Origin: Desulfosporosinus orientis DSM 765
GTDB taxonomy: Bacteria; Bacillota; Desulfitobacteriia; Desulfitobacteriales; Desulfitobacteriaceae
DNA: 64,000 bases
Assembly: GCF_000235605.1 (NCBI RefSeq)
Contig: NC_016584.1
Span: 5,581,151 to 5,645,150, forward strand
Direction of reading: 5' to 3'
In this document: positions 43,422 to 52,510 of the stretch, piece by piece
Numbering within the stretch: position 1 is the first letter of the stretch
Layout: each line of letters opens with the position of its first letter
Notes under the pieces: model-generated
Told to the model about the DNA's origin: nothing
What the model saw: only the letters and a program-made list of their open reading frames with translations
The model's database searches: none
Program-made: the position numbers and the translations under genes

Positions 43422-44774
43422 ATGAGCAAACAATACGATCTTATTATCCGCAACGGGATTCTGGTTTGTCCCGAAGGCACAAAAAAAGCAGATATTGCCG
43501 TCTATGATGAAAAAATCGCCGAGATAGGACCCGAACTGGCCGGCGATGCCAAGGAGACCATCGACGCAAAGGGACACTATGTTTTTCCCGGTTTAACCGA
43601 CGGCCACGTGCATTTCAATGACCCCGGCAGAACCGAGTGGGAAACCATCACAACGGGAAGCAGCGCTTTAGCAGCCGGCGGCGGAGTAGCCTATTTTGAT
43701 ATGCCCCTTAACTGCAGCCCCTGCACCCTGGATGCCAAGAATTTAAAAGCCAAGCTGGCCGTGGCCGAGAAAGACTCTTTAGTGGATTACGGGTTTTGGG
43801 GCGGTCTGACCCCCAAAAATCTGGATAACCTGGAAGAACTGGCGGAGTGCGGCGTGATCGGCTTTAAAGCCTTTTCCTGCCACAGCGGCATTGATGAATT
43901 TGAACGAATGGACGACTATACAGCCCTGGTGGGCATGGCCAAATTAGCCAAGCTGGGACTGCCTCTGATGGTTCATTGTGAAAATGCGGAAATCACCAAA
44001 GATTTAACCGCTCTGGCCTTGGCCAATAACCAAACAACGGTGCGGGATTATTTCGCCGCTCGCCCGCCGATTACGGAAATTGAAAATGTCTCCCGCATGA
44101 TTTCCTTTGCCGAAGAAACCGGCTGCAAGCTGATTATTGCCCATATCAGCACCGCTAAAGGGGTTGAGCTGGTCACTGAAGCCCGGCGCAGAGGCGTGGA
44201 CGTTTGCTGTGAAACTATCGGCCACTATTTAATTCTTACCGATGACGACGTGGAACGCTTGGGAACCGTAGCCAAATGCTCACCACCCATTCGCAGTCAG
44301 GAGAATCAAACCAAAATGTGGGGAAAACTCTTCAACGGTGAAATCGCCTTCGTTTCCTCCGACCATTCTCCTTGTGACCCCCAGCTCAAAAACGGCGAAT
44401 TTTTAAAGGTATGGGGCGGCATCTCCGCTTGCCAAACCACCCTTTCCGGCCTGATCACTCATGCTCACCACCAGCGCCAGCTCCCTCTGGAGAACATTGC
44501 CAAGCTGACTTCCCAAAATGTCAACGAAATCTTCAAAATTCCCGGCAAAGGAAAACTGGCCGTTGGCTTCGACGCGGACTTCGCCCTGGTTGACTTAAAG
44601 GATGAATTTATCTTACAGGCCGAAGACCTGTTCTATAAACACCAGGTAAGCCCCTATGTCGGCGACCGTTTCCAAGGCAGAGTAAAGCAAACAATCCTCC
44701 GCGGAACAACAGTGTTCAAGGACGGCCAAATTGTCTCCAAGCCCATCGGCAAACATCTAAAGCCCAATATCTAA
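43422..44774 (+). CDS. allB: Allantoinase (second, diverged copy)
   Basis: 450 residues, same fold with all ligands intact: DGHVHFNDPG, the lysine in IGFKAFSCHSG, VHCENAEI, IIAHISTAKG and SSDHSPCD. The short GRTEWE after the HxH motif matches classical AllB enzymes better than the first copy (GYCWRE). Divergence at the substrate loops suggests a different stereoisomer or substrate for one copy (inference). It lies between allB copy 1 and the permease gene. Confidence 0.9.
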   Translation: MSKQYDLIIRNGILVCPEGTKKADIAVYDEKIAEIGPELAGDAKETIDAKGHYVFPGLTDGHVHFNDPGRTEWETITTGSSALAAGGGVAYFDMPLNCSPCTLDAKNLKAKLAVAEKDSLVDYGFWGGLTPKNLDNLEELAECGVIGFKAFSCHSGIDEFERMDDYTALVGMAKLAKLGLPLMVHCENAEITKDLTALALANNQTTVRDYFAARPPITEIENVSRMISFAEETGCKLIIAHISTAKGVELVTEARRRGVDVCCETIGHYLILTDDDVERLGTVAKCSPPIRSQENQTKMWGKLFNGEIAFVSSDHSPCDPQLKNGEFLKVWGGISACQTTLSGLITHAHHQRQLPLENIAKLTSQNVNEIFKIPGKGKLAVGFDADFALVDLKDEFILQAEDLFYKHQVSPYVGDRFQGRVKQTILRGTTVFKDGQIVSKPIGKHLKPNI

Positions 44775-44824
44775 GAAATGATATGAAATAGACTCACTAA
44801 ATTAACAAGGAGTTGGGTGCATCA

Positions 44825-46213
44825 ATGTCAACAAATCCGGAAACTACAGCAACCATACCCCAACAAGCTGCGGGTGTGGATGAATCCCTCTATCCGAAAT
44901 CTGAAGCGGAGAGAACCGTCGGGCCACTGCCCTATATGTTTATGTGGATCGGTGACGGCGTTAACCTGGGAAACATGACTCTCGGCGCCAGTTTGGTGGT
45001 TGCAGGAGTGGCAACTCTGAATCTTTTTCAAACCTTTGCCGCCGCGATTATCGCCATCGCCATTATCTCCACAGTTTTTGCCTTAAACGACCGCTTAGGC
45101 TACAGAACAGGCATCCCTTATGTTGTCCAGCTGAGAATGTCCTTCGGACTGAAAGGGTCCATCGTATCCTCGCTCCTGCGCGGTATTCCGGCTATTATCT
45201 GGTACGGTTTTCAAAGCTGGATTGGCGGTACGGCCTTAAATGAAATAGCTAAAATCGTCACCGGCGGTGCCTTTGACAATATTGCCGTCTGCTTTGTCCT
45301 CCTGCAAATCGTTCAAATTGGACTTTCCCTCTATGGCTTTCACGCCATTAAATGGGTGGAATCCCTGACCTCCTTAGTCATTATGCTGGCTCTTGTTTAC
45401 GTCTTTAGTCTTCTCCTCACCTCTCATAGTGCCGTCATCGCTGAAAAATGGGTTCATGCCAAAGGTTCCTGGGGCCTGCCCTTCTTCGCCTTCATCATGA
45501 TGTTTATGGGCAACTACGCCGCTATCTTTCTAAGCGCTGCCGACTATTCCCGGGAACTGAGATCCGGCATCAGTGACGGCAAACGCGGTTTCCTATACTT
45601 CCTTCCTATTTTAATTGCTTACGGCTTCGTACTGGCCATCGGTGCCATGCTGGCTTCCGCTACAGGCATTTCTAATCCCGTTAAAGCCTTCGCCATCGTC
45701 GTAGATAACTCTTATATTACCGTCTTCGTATCCGCCTTTATCGTCATGGGCGCTATCGCCGTCAACATGGTTGCCAATATTATTCCTCCCACTTATGTTA
45801 TTACTCTGCTGACCAAATTAAAATATAAAGTTGCCGTTACCATAACGGGAATCCTCGCCTTAGGCTCCTTTCCTTGGGTCTTAGTACAAGATTCTTCCGC
45901 CAAAGGTCTGGGCATGTTTATCCTTATCTACTCCGCCTTTTTAGGTCCCATTGTCTCTATCTTATTAATCGAATACTATATATTAAGAAGGCAAAAGGTC
46001 AACATAGCAGACTTATACCAGGAGGATGGGCCATTTGCAGGTTATAATCCTGCTGCGGTACTGGCTATGCTCATCGGTGCCGGCGCCGCCTTCATGAAAG
46101 TTGAACTAGCCTGGATTATCGGGGTTGTCGTGGCAGGTATCGCCTATCTACTTTTAATGAAATTTGCCTTCAAAGATTCCAAGTTTAAAAAAGGCACTAT
46201 CTTTGAGCAGTAA
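44825..46213 (+). CDS. NCS1-family permease (allantoin/cytosine type)
   Basis: About 462 residues, 12 membrane helices. The NCS1 hallmark MFMWIGDGVNLGNMTLGASL follows an N-terminal acidic tail, and GIPAIIWYGFQSWIGGTALN is the typical helix 3 region. It probably imports allantoin with H+ or Na+. The frame begins with TTG at 44813, but ATG at 44825 with AAGGAGTT ahead is preferred. It is last in the allB-allB-permease operon and precedes a strong terminator. Confidence 0.87.
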   Translation: MSTNPETTATIPQQAAGVDESLYPKSEAERTVGPLPYMFMWIGDGVNLGNMTLGASLVVAGVATLNLFQTFAAAIIAIAIISTVFALNDRLGYRTGIPYVVQLRMSFGLKGSIVSSLLRGIPAIIWYGFQSWIGGTALNEIAKIVTGGAFDNIAVCFVLLQIVQIGLSLYGFHAIKWVESLTSLVIMLALVYVFSLLLTSHSAVIAEKWVHAKGSWGLPFFAFIMMFMGNYAAIFLSAADYSRELRSGISDGKRGFLYFLPILIAYGFVLAIGAMLASATGISNPVKAFAIVVDNSYITVFVSAFIVMGAIAVNMVANIIPPTYVITLLTKLKYKVAVTITGILALGSFPWVLVQDSSAKGLGMFILIYSAFLGPIVSILLIEYYILRRQKVNIADLYQEDGPFAGYNPAAVLAMLIGAGAAFMKVELAWIIGVVVAGIAYLLLMKFAFKDSKFKKGTIFEQ

Positions 46214-46231
46214 AACAGAAAATATTCCAGA

Positions 46232-46285
46232 AGGGGCTGTCTGGTAATGAGTGTCCTCAGACATTCATTATCAGACAGCCCTTTT
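46232..46285 (+). terminator. Long hairpin terminator after permease
   Basis: GGGCTGTCTGGTAATGA pairs with TCATTATCAGACAGCCC with one bulge over 46234-46281, followed by TTTT. It lies 20 bases after the permease stop codon. Confidence 0.82.
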
Positions 46286-46368
46286 CAGCACTTATACCCT
46301 CACCCCACAAAGCTTTGGGCAACCTTATTAAACAGCCTCTTACCACCGCTTTCATAACCGTACACAAA

Positions 46369-46411
46369 AACCAGCCCAAAAGAACGCTTATTAGCGCCTC
46401 TTGGGCTGGTT
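46369..46411. terminator. Second hairpin in convergent gap
   Basis: AACCAGCCCAA (46369-46379) pairs with TTGGGCTGGTT (46401-46411), with a short inner CGC/GCG stem. It probably serves the leftward response-regulator gene ending at 46506. The 292-base gap has no gene. Confidence 0.65.
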
Positions 46412-46505
46412 CTGCTTTATCTAAAAAACCTTAGGGCTTGTCTCCAGAAAATCCCAAACATTTGGTTAGGCAGTTGCTGTTACAAACTCATTTTTGAGTC
46501 CTATC

Positions 46506-47273
46506 TCAACTTTTATCGTCACTATCACATAAAAACTTGCGTCGGTATGCTTTCGGCGTCATCTTCATCTGCTGGACAAAGACGCGATTAAAATAGGAGG
46601 GATCAGTAAAACCGCATTCACTGGAAATGCGATAAGCGGGGTAATCCGTTGTTTCCAAAAGCTTGCAGGCATACTCGATCTTCAGTTTATTAACATAATC
46701 GATGTAGCTGACTCCCACTTCCTTTTTGAAGATCCGGCTGAAGTATTGGGGATTCAAAAAGACCTTGGAGGAGACTAATTGCAGGGGGAGTTTTTGTTTG
46801 AAATTATCGTGAATATAGTTCAGAGACTTCTCAATCAGATAAATCTGATCGGACTTTTCCTCCTCAATTTCTTCCTCATCATTTATTTTGCTGACTTCGG
46901 CAGCTGCCGCTAACAGCTCTCGAAAGGCCTGCTTGAAAACAGAGGGCTTAACGGGCTTCAGCATATACTCCAAAACACGCAGGCGAATGGCTTTTTGGGC
47001 ATAGGAAAACTCTGAGCAGGCAGATAAAATCATCACGCAGACTTGGGGCAGAAACTTTTTGATTTCCTGAAGAGCCTGCAGTCCATCCATTTCAGGAATG
47101 AGGATATCCATGACAATAACATCAGGGCGATATTGTTTGGCCAGTTTGACTGCCTGAACCCCGCTTTCGCAGGTAATAAGCTTATCTTCAGGGAGAAGCT
47201 CTTCCGCCGCAATGGATTTGAGGAATTCCAATTCCAACAATTCATCTTCTACAATCAAAACTACACTCATCAC
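46506..47273 (-). CDS. Response regulator with AraC-type DNA-binding domain
   Basis: 255 residues. The receiver domain has the acidic pocket (VEDELLELEF) and phospho-Asp in VIVMDILIPEMDG, with lysine in YMLKPVKP. The C-terminal AraC double helix-turn-helix (LNPQYFSRIFKKEVGVSYID, ISSECGFTDPSYFNRVF) follows a linker. It overlaps the kinase stop by four bases. The pair sits between the allantoin and microcompartment loci and is the likely activator of the cut operon. Confidence 0.9.
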   Translation of the reverse strand: MMSVVLIVEDELLELEFLKSIAAEELLPEDKLITCESGVQAVKLAKQYRPDVIVMDILIPEMDGLQALQEIKKFLPQVCVMILSACSEFSYAQKAIRLRVLEYMLKPVKPSVFKQAFRELLAAAAEVSKINDEEEIEEEKSDQIYLIEKSLNYIHDNFKQKLPLQLVSSKVFLNPQYFSRIFKKEVGVSYIDYVNKLKIEYACKLLETTDYPAYRISSECGFTDPSYFNRVFVQQMKMTPKAYRRKFLCDSDDKS

Positions 47274-48499
47274 GATCTCCTCGCATTGGGTTTGGTGGGG
47301 ATTGAGATGGTGACGGTACTTCCGCTATAATCCGATTTTGTGATTTTCAAACCATAATCTTCTCCGAAATAGCGCTTTAAACGGTTGTCCGTACTGCGAA
47401 AACCAATTCCCAGTCTATTATCGGACTGCTGCAAACTTTCCAGGACTTCTTTGGGAAAGCCGTTCCCATTATCAATAATGGAGATATGAATGTCATCCTT
47501 ATATTTTTCAGCCGTAATTTTAATCTTGCCCCCGTCCCTTTTAGGGGTAATTCCATGGATAAGGGCATTTTCAACAATAGGCTGAATGATCATATTGGGT
47601 ATTCGATAGGTCTTAATGGGATCGGCGATGTCAATTTCATATTCAAGACGATTTTTAAAGCGTACTTTTTGTATAAATAAGTATTTCTCGATATTATCGA
47701 TTTCTGCTCCAATAGTGTGGAGTTCATCCTCTTGTTTCAAATTGTAGCGCAATAAATCCGAAAGACAATAAATGAGTTCTTCCGTCGTATGGGATTTTTC
47801 AAAATAGGCAATGCGGGCAATAGAATTCAGGGTATTAAACAAGAAATGGGGATTAATGACCAAGGACATGTTTTTAGCCTCAAGATCAATAATCTTTTTT
47901 TCCAGCATTTCTTTTTCAATGGATAATCTTTCTATAGCTTTATCCGCTGTACTAATGCTTTGGGAGAGATCATAGCAAATATTCTGGGTAATATGATTGC
48001 AAATTTGCTCATGAATATCTATTTTATTTTCTTCAATGGTTTTTAGCGCGGCAATTGACTTGGCAATAAATTCCGGCTCAAGTTTTTTACTCTTAGCCAT
48101 CTCCATGATATCAATCAGATATTTCTGATATTCGCTGTCTGCTGTATAAACCTGGGCTCCTACAGCATAACCTATAGTTTCATTGTTGACCTCCACCGGC
48201 AGAAGGATATTCACCAAGCCATACCGGCAGTTGAAGCGGTCGCACTTCCCCGGTTTTAATCTGGAGATATAATCCGTGCATATCCGGGTTTCATCCTCCT
48301 GGCAAATAAACTTGCAAAAGTCAGGTGACGGATTGAACTCCTGGACAATCTTGCCTGAAGTATCGATGAGCTGCAGGGAGATATTGGATAGGGATAATAG
48401 TCCGCTATAGCGAGAATACAGATTAGAATCCATTAAATCGTTTAATGTTTTTTCAGTCTTCTCCATGCTCTCGCCAACTTCCCTTCCATACAAATTCAT
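47270..48499 (-). CDS. Sensor histidine kinase with PocR ligand domain
   Basis: 409 residues, no membrane helices. An N-terminal PocR domain (about 15-165, with SNISLQLIDTSGKIVQEFN and cysteines in FCKFICQEDETRIC) is followed by a coiled coil and a LytS-type kinase: phospho-His in NPHFLFNTLNSIAR, ATP lid in DNGNGFPKEVL and GIGFRSTDNRL. PocR domains bind small organics in microcompartment loci, so it probably senses choline or a product in the cytoplasm (inference). Confidence 0.88.
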   Translation of the reverse strand: MNLYGREVGESMEKTEKTLNDLMDSNLYSRYSGLLSLSNISLQLIDTSGKIVQEFNPSPDFCKFICQEDETRICTDYISRLKPGKCDRFNCRYGLVNILLPVEVNNETIGYAVGAQVYTADSEYQKYLIDIMEMAKSKKLEPEFIAKSIAALKTIEENKIDIHEQICNHITQNICYDLSQSISTADKAIERLSIEKEMLEKKIIDLEAKNMSLVINPHFLFNTLNSIARIAYFEKSHTTEELIYCLSDLLRYNLKQEDELHTIGAEIDNIEKYLFIQKVRFKNRLEYEIDIADPIKTYRIPNMIIQPIVENALIHGITPKRDGGKIKITAEKYKDDIHISIIDNGNGFPKEVLESLQQSDNRLGIGFRSTDNRLKRYFGEDYGLKITKSDYSGSTVTISIPTKPNARRS

Positions 48500-48663
48500 T
48501 CATTCCTTATAATACACCCCTGATGGGTTTGTAATGGTAAACCTCCACACCTTTGCAGTACAGCACCAGCAAAGGATGAAAAAGTTTTTTAGGATTATAT
48601 CAAGAAAAATTGGCTGATGCCAATTATTTTATAATACAACACCGTTTTATAAATGTAAATAAA

Positions 48664-48704
48664 GGCAAAGGCCAGAACCTCCGGAAGGAAGTTTGACCTT
48701 TGCC
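48664..48704 (-). terminator. Terminator of the microcompartment operon
   Basis: GGCAAAGG (48664-48671) pairs with CCTTTGCC (48697-48704), and the inner bases also pair partly. In the leftward direction TTTATTT follows. It lies 20 bases after the last BMC gene and separates it from the two-component genes. The 224-base gap (48500-48723) has no gene. Confidence 0.75.
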
Positions 48705-48723
48705 CAGTATTCAGCCAATAAGA

Positions 48724-49014
48724 TTAAGCGTCTTTCTTACCGCCGGGGAGCATCATTTCTACATCACCGTGGGGGCGGGGAATAACGTGAACGGAAATAA
48801 GTTCACCAACCCGCTGAGCTGCAGCAGCACCGGCATCAGTAGCAGCTTTGACTGCTCCAACGTCTCCTCTTACCATAACGGTTACCAGGGCACCGCCGAC
48901 TTTTTCATAACCCATAAGCTGTACATTAGCTGCCTTCACCATAGCGTCTGCTGCTTCAATAGCTCCAACCATACCTCTGGTTTCGATTAATCCTAAAGCA
49001 TCTGATCTGTTCAT
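48724..49014 (-). CDS. BMC-H shell protein
   Basis: 96 residues, a single canonical BMC domain: [20 protein letters not shown], the [20 protein letters not shown] core and the [19 protein letters not shown] tail. It forms hexameric shell tiles. It is the last gene of the leftward cut operon, 25 bases after pduL. ATG follows AGGAGG. Confidence 0.95.
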   Translation of the reverse strand: MNRSDALGLIETRGMVGAIEAADAMVKAANVQLMGYEKVGGALVTVMVRGDVGAVKAATDAGAAAAQRVGELISVHVIPRPHGDVEMMLPGGKKDA

Positions 49015-49039
49015 TATTGTTTCCTCCTAATAATATAAT

Positions 49040-49681
49040 TTATTTTACAATCGTAATTTTGGAAGTAGACGTAAGACTCATTGCATTAGCTTCTTCAGTG
49101 TCAATATGGAACTCAAGGGAGGAGGCGCTGTTGGCTCTGATCACAACATTAGTGTAGGTGCCGCCCCGCAGCCCGTCTATTTGAATGGTTACCTTTTCTC
49201 CGTCTCGTACCCCTAAGTTTCCCGCGTCTTCCAGAGTCATGTGAATATGCCTTTGGGCAATCATCGCACCTCTGTTCAGATAAACGCTCCCTTTGGGGCC
49301 GATGAGGGTAATTCCCGGGGTCCCTGCCAAATCCCCGGACAACTTCACTGGCGCCTTTACCCCCAGTTTAAAACAGTCGGCCTGAAGTATCTCTACCTGG
49401 GATTCACTGCGCACCGGTCCCAGAATTCGAACCTTTTCAATAGATCCTTTGGGCCCGGCGATGATCACTGTCTCTTGGCAAGCATATTGCCCGGGTTGAG
49501 ACAAATCCTTGGTTTTCGTCAACTGGTAACCCGCTCCGAACAGAGTTTCTAAATCCCCTTGGGAAAGATGGATATGACGATTGGAAATTCCCACGGGTAT
49601 GGAACTTGAGTCCTGGGTCAGATACCCTCCCTCCTTGATTGCTTCCAGCACCAGAGCGGCTAACTCTTCATAGCTTGCCAC
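49040..49681 (-). CDS. pduL: PduL-type phosphate acyltransferase
   Basis: 213 residues. It converts acetyl-CoA to acetyl phosphate and recycles CoA inside the compartment. Zinc histidines occur in VGISNRHIHLS, AQRHIHMT and FHIDTEEANA. The N-terminal 20 residues (YEELAALVLEAIKEG) form an amphipathic helix of the encapsulation type. It overlaps nothing and follows the aldehyde dehydrogenase gene by two bases. Confidence 0.94.
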   Translation of the reverse strand: MASYEELAALVLEAIKEGGYLTQDSSSIPVGISNRHIHLSQGDLETLFGAGYQLTKTKDLSQPGQYACQETVIIAGPKGSIEKVRILGPVRSESQVEILQADCFKLGVKAPVKLSGDLAGTPGITLIGPKGSVYLNRGAMIAQRHIHMTLEDAGNLGVRDGEKVTIQIDGLRGGTYTNVVIRANSASSLEFHIDTEEANAMSLTSTSKITIVK

Positions 49682-49683
49682 AG

Positions 49684-51189
49684 TTAGTTATCACCTCTTT
49701 TTTTCAGCAGGTTGATAACTTCATTGACCACATTCATGATCTGCTCATCACTGACGGCACTGCTGCCGCAGCTCTGAGCTCCGCAAGCCGCAGGGCTTGA
49801 AGATTGGTTTTCGGTTACATCTTTAATTCCATAAGCGATACGTTTTTTATTAATTAAGTGCATGGGGGTAACATTGTCGGAGGTTGCACTTCCGCCCCAT
49901 GTACCGCAACCCAGTGTAAAGGCCGGGGCTAGTCCGGTACTGGCTCCCACTCCCCCTTGACTGGAGGCTGTGTTGACCAGGATTCTGAATACGGGTTTTT
50001 CAGCAAAGCGGACAGCCATTTCCGGATTTTCGGTATGAATGGAGAGGCTGTGCCCGACACCGCCGTTGTTTAAGAGTTTAATACTCAGGTCACAGGCTTC
50101 CTGCCAATCTTTGACGGTATAAAAGCCCAGTACAGTTGTCAGCTTTTCATAAGACAAGGGATAACCTTCGCCCACACCTTGTTGTTCGCCCAACAGAACC
50201 TTAGTTCCGGAAGGAATGGTGATGCCGGCATTTTCAGCGATCACTGCCGCAGATCTGCCCACCATCTTGGCATTCATGGCATGTCCCCGTACAAATAAAA
50301 GTTTGGCCACTTTTCCGGTTTCTTCAGGGCTCATGAAGTAGCCGCCCTGACGTCTGAACTCATCCATAACCTGACTGCGCATGGATTCTTCTACAATCAC
50401 TGATTGCTCGGAAGCACAGATCGTGCCATTGTCAAAGGTTTTGCTGGCGATAATATTTTTAACAGCCTTACGAATATCAGCGGTTCTCTCAATAAAGGCG
50501 GGCACATTTCCCGGTCCTACACCCAGGGCCGGCTTGCCTGCACTATAGGCAGCCTTGACCATAGCTGAACCACCGGTAGCAATAATCATCGCCACTTCAT
50601 CGCATTTCATCAGTTCATTGGTAGCCTGCATGGAAGGCTTAGAAATGCAGCCGATGATATTGGCCGGAGCACCGGCGGCTACAGCTGCGTCATTCATTAA
50701 GCGGGCAGCGGCCAGAGTGCACTTCAGAGCCGACGGGTGAGGAGAGAAGACAATCCCATTCCGGGACTTGATAGCGATAATGGATTTGTAAATGGTGGTG
50801 GATGTAGGATTGGTGGAAGGGATAATTCCCATGAGCAATCCTACGGGTTCGGCAATTTCCATAACCTTATTGACTTTGTCATCGTTAATAACGCCGATGG
50901 TCTGCATAGGTTTGATAAAATCATACAGTTCCGTAGAGGCAAAACGGTTTTTGAAAATTTTATCTTCCACTTTGCCAAATCCCGTTTCTTCCACAGCCAT
51001 TTGAGCCAGAGAAACGGCATTCTCTTCGGCAGCTTTCACCATATTGCGAATGATTTGATCGATCTGCTCAGCACTGAATTTAGCTAACTGAGCTTGAGCC
51101 AGTTTGCCTTGACGGGCAATAGTTCTGGTTTCCTGCAGGGATTGTAAATCATAATCAAAGTTTTCCAACGTACTATTCCTTCCTTTCAT
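49684..51189 (-). CDS. cutF: CoA-acylating aldehyde dehydrogenase (acetaldehyde to acetyl-CoA)
   Basis: Up to 501 residues. The Rossmann and catalytic domains are complete, with the nucleophile Cys258 in FDNGTICASEQS and ATGGSAMVKAAYSAGK for NAD. The C-terminus carries a cysteine/serine-rich linker and a final amphipathic helix (DEQIMNVVNEVINLLKKRGD), a likely encapsulation peptide. The start may be ATG 51189 inside the BMC gene or TTG 51168 with AAGGAAGG ahead. It handles acetaldehyde released by CutC. The symbol follows the cut-locus naming for the CoA-acylating enzyme and could be cutB in other schemes. Confidence 0.9.
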   Translation of the reverse strand: MKGRNSTLENFDYDLQSLQETRTIARQGKLAQAQLAKFSAEQIDQIIRNMVKAAEENAVSLAQMAVEETGFGKVEDKIFKNRFASTELYDFIKPMQTIGVINDDKVNKVMEIAEPVGLLMGIIPSTNPTSTTIYKSIIAIKSRNGIVFSPHPSALKCTLAAARLMNDAAVAAGAPANIIGCISKPSMQATNELMKCDEVAMIIATGGSAMVKAAYSAGKPALGVGPGNVPAFIERTADIRKAVKNIIASKTFDNGTICASEQSVIVEESMRSQVMDEFRRQGGYFMSPEETGKVAKLLFVRGHAMNAKMVGRSAAVIAENAGITIPSGTKVLLGEQQGVGEGYPLSYEKLTTVLGFYTVKDWQEACDLSIKLLNNGGVGHSLSIHTENPEMAVRFAEKPVFRILVNTASSQGGVGASTGLAPAFTLGCGTWGGSATSDNVTPMHLINKKRIAYGIKDVTENQSSSPAACGAQSCGSSAVSDEQIMNVVNEVINLLKKRGDN

Positions 51190-51805
51190 TCTCCCCCTCG
51201 TAATAGTCCTTCAGCTTCTGGACCAGGGTTTCTTTCTTAGCTCTGGCTAAAGCTTTGCCTGCCAGACCCAGACCGGAATACTCCCCTGCCAGCTTGCGAA
51301 GTTTTGTTACGGAAAGGGATCTTAGGACCTGTACACTCTTGTTCAGTCCAAACTCTTCTACGCATGCATTCATATCCTCTTTTGAGAGTACCTGAGGCAT
51401 AACCGGCTTAGGCTCACTGCTTTCAACCGTGGCTTCATCTTCCTTTCCTTCCGCACTTGCAGCCGGAGGCTTCTCTCCAGAGGCCTTAGCACTGTCCTCA
51501 GGGAGACCAGCCGGTTCCTCTGGGCAACCTGCCTGAGGGGCAAATAGGCTTTCGATTCCCTGATCAGGTCTGGGAATCACATGCTGGGAAATCAAGGAGG
51601 AAGGACCGATTCTCTCAACCGCTGCTGCAGCAGCCTCTACGGCCGCCTTAACAGAAGCCACGTCGCCAGTGACAGCAACGGTTACCAAACCGCCGCCGGT
51701 ATAGACTTTTTCGACAAAATCCACTTGCGCCGTTTTGAACATGACGTCTGCGCTTTCAATAGCCGGAAGGAGTCCTCGTGTTTCAATTAAGCCAAGTGCC
51801 TGCAT
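51173..51805 (-). CDS. BMC-H shell protein with long C-terminal extension
   Basis: 210 residues. A canonical BMC domain (1-90, [20 protein letters not shown]) is followed by an acidic, Pro/Glu/Ser-rich linker (about 95-150). A helical C-terminal module ends the protein (LSVTKLRKLAGEYSGLGLAG, LVQKLKDYYEG) and looks like a small SAP/Rho-N-type fold. The extension may anchor enzymes or other components to the shell (inference). It overlaps the aldehyde dehydrogenase start by 17 bases. Confidence 0.88.
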   Translation of the reverse strand: MQALGLIETRGLLPAIESADVMFKTAQVDFVEKVYTGGGLVTVAVTGDVASVKAAVEAAAAAVERIGPSSLISQHVIPRPDQGIESLFAPQAGCPEEPAGLPEDSAKASGEKPPAASAEGKEDEATVESSEPKPVMPQVLSKEDMNACVEEFGLNKSVQVLRSLSVTKLRKLAGEYSGLGLAGKALARAKKETLVQKLKDYYEGENERKE

Positions 51806-51838
51806 AGTTTACCTCCTGTTGCTGTGCCAGAGATCTGC

Positions 51839-52504
51839 CTAATGAGCCGGGTAAGCTGCGTAAAATAGTTTGACGTAGTCCTGAGAATTCCAAGTAACTT
51901 TAGTGTTCTTAGGTATAAAGAGGACATCCCCCTGGTGAGCGTGAATGATTTTTCCGTTGATATTGAGGGAGAGACTTCCTTCCAGAACAATCTCTATCTC
52001 CTCATGGCTTAGCTCCCACTCAAAACTGGATTTCTCAATGGTCAAGAACCCGGCCTTTCTTTGAGAAGGGTCCTCACTGATCAATTCCCGGTAAGCTGCC
52101 TGAGTGTTGGGGTTCCCTGTATCGAGACTCTTAAACTTGACTGTCCTGCCCCGGACTACTTTCAGTCCGCTTAGAGGGTCAGACTCTGTCTGAAAAGCCT
52201 GCTCAAGAGATGAGACGGGAACGCTTGTCAGAAGTCCCTTGCTCAATACCGCCTTCACAACCTGAAAAATCATTTCCGGGTCGATTGAATTTTCCCGGCA
52301 ATCCTGAGACCGGTCATTTTCCGGACTTGCGTAACTGACTCCAGGCTTGGACACTGCCTGAATCTCTGTTGTAAATTCAATGCCAACTTCTCTGGCCATA
52401 TCTTTAGCAGCCATAGTGATAATCGTATTGCTGTCAACAGCCAGTTGTTTTTGGCCCTCTTTAGCTGCCGCCTTAACGTCATTGGCACTAATAAGTTTTT
52501 TCAA
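51839..52504 (-). CDS. eutQ: EutQ-like cupin protein
   Basis: About 221 residues. The N-terminal segment KKLISANDVKAAAKEGQKQL and the C-terminal cupin (LNINGKIIHAHQGDVLFIPK) match EutQ, reported as an acetate kinase-like activity in ethanolamine compartments. GTG at 52510 has almost no spacing to AAGGAGG, while TTG at 52504 lies eight bases after it and is preferred. It is the first gene after the non-coding GC-rich insert, in the downstream half of the operon. Confidence 0.85.
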   Translation of the reverse strand: MKKLISANDVKAAAKEGQKQLAVDSNTIITMAAKDMAREVGIEFTTEIQAVSKPGVSYASPENDRSQDCRENSIDPEMIFQVVKAVLSKGLLTSVPVSSLEQAFQTESDPLSGLKVVRGRTVKFKSLDTGNPNTQAAYRELISEDPSQRKAGFLTIEKSSFEWELSHEEIEIVLEGSLSLNINGKIIHAHQGDVLFIPKNTKVTWNSQDYVKLFYAAYPAH

Positions 52505-52510
52505 AACCAC

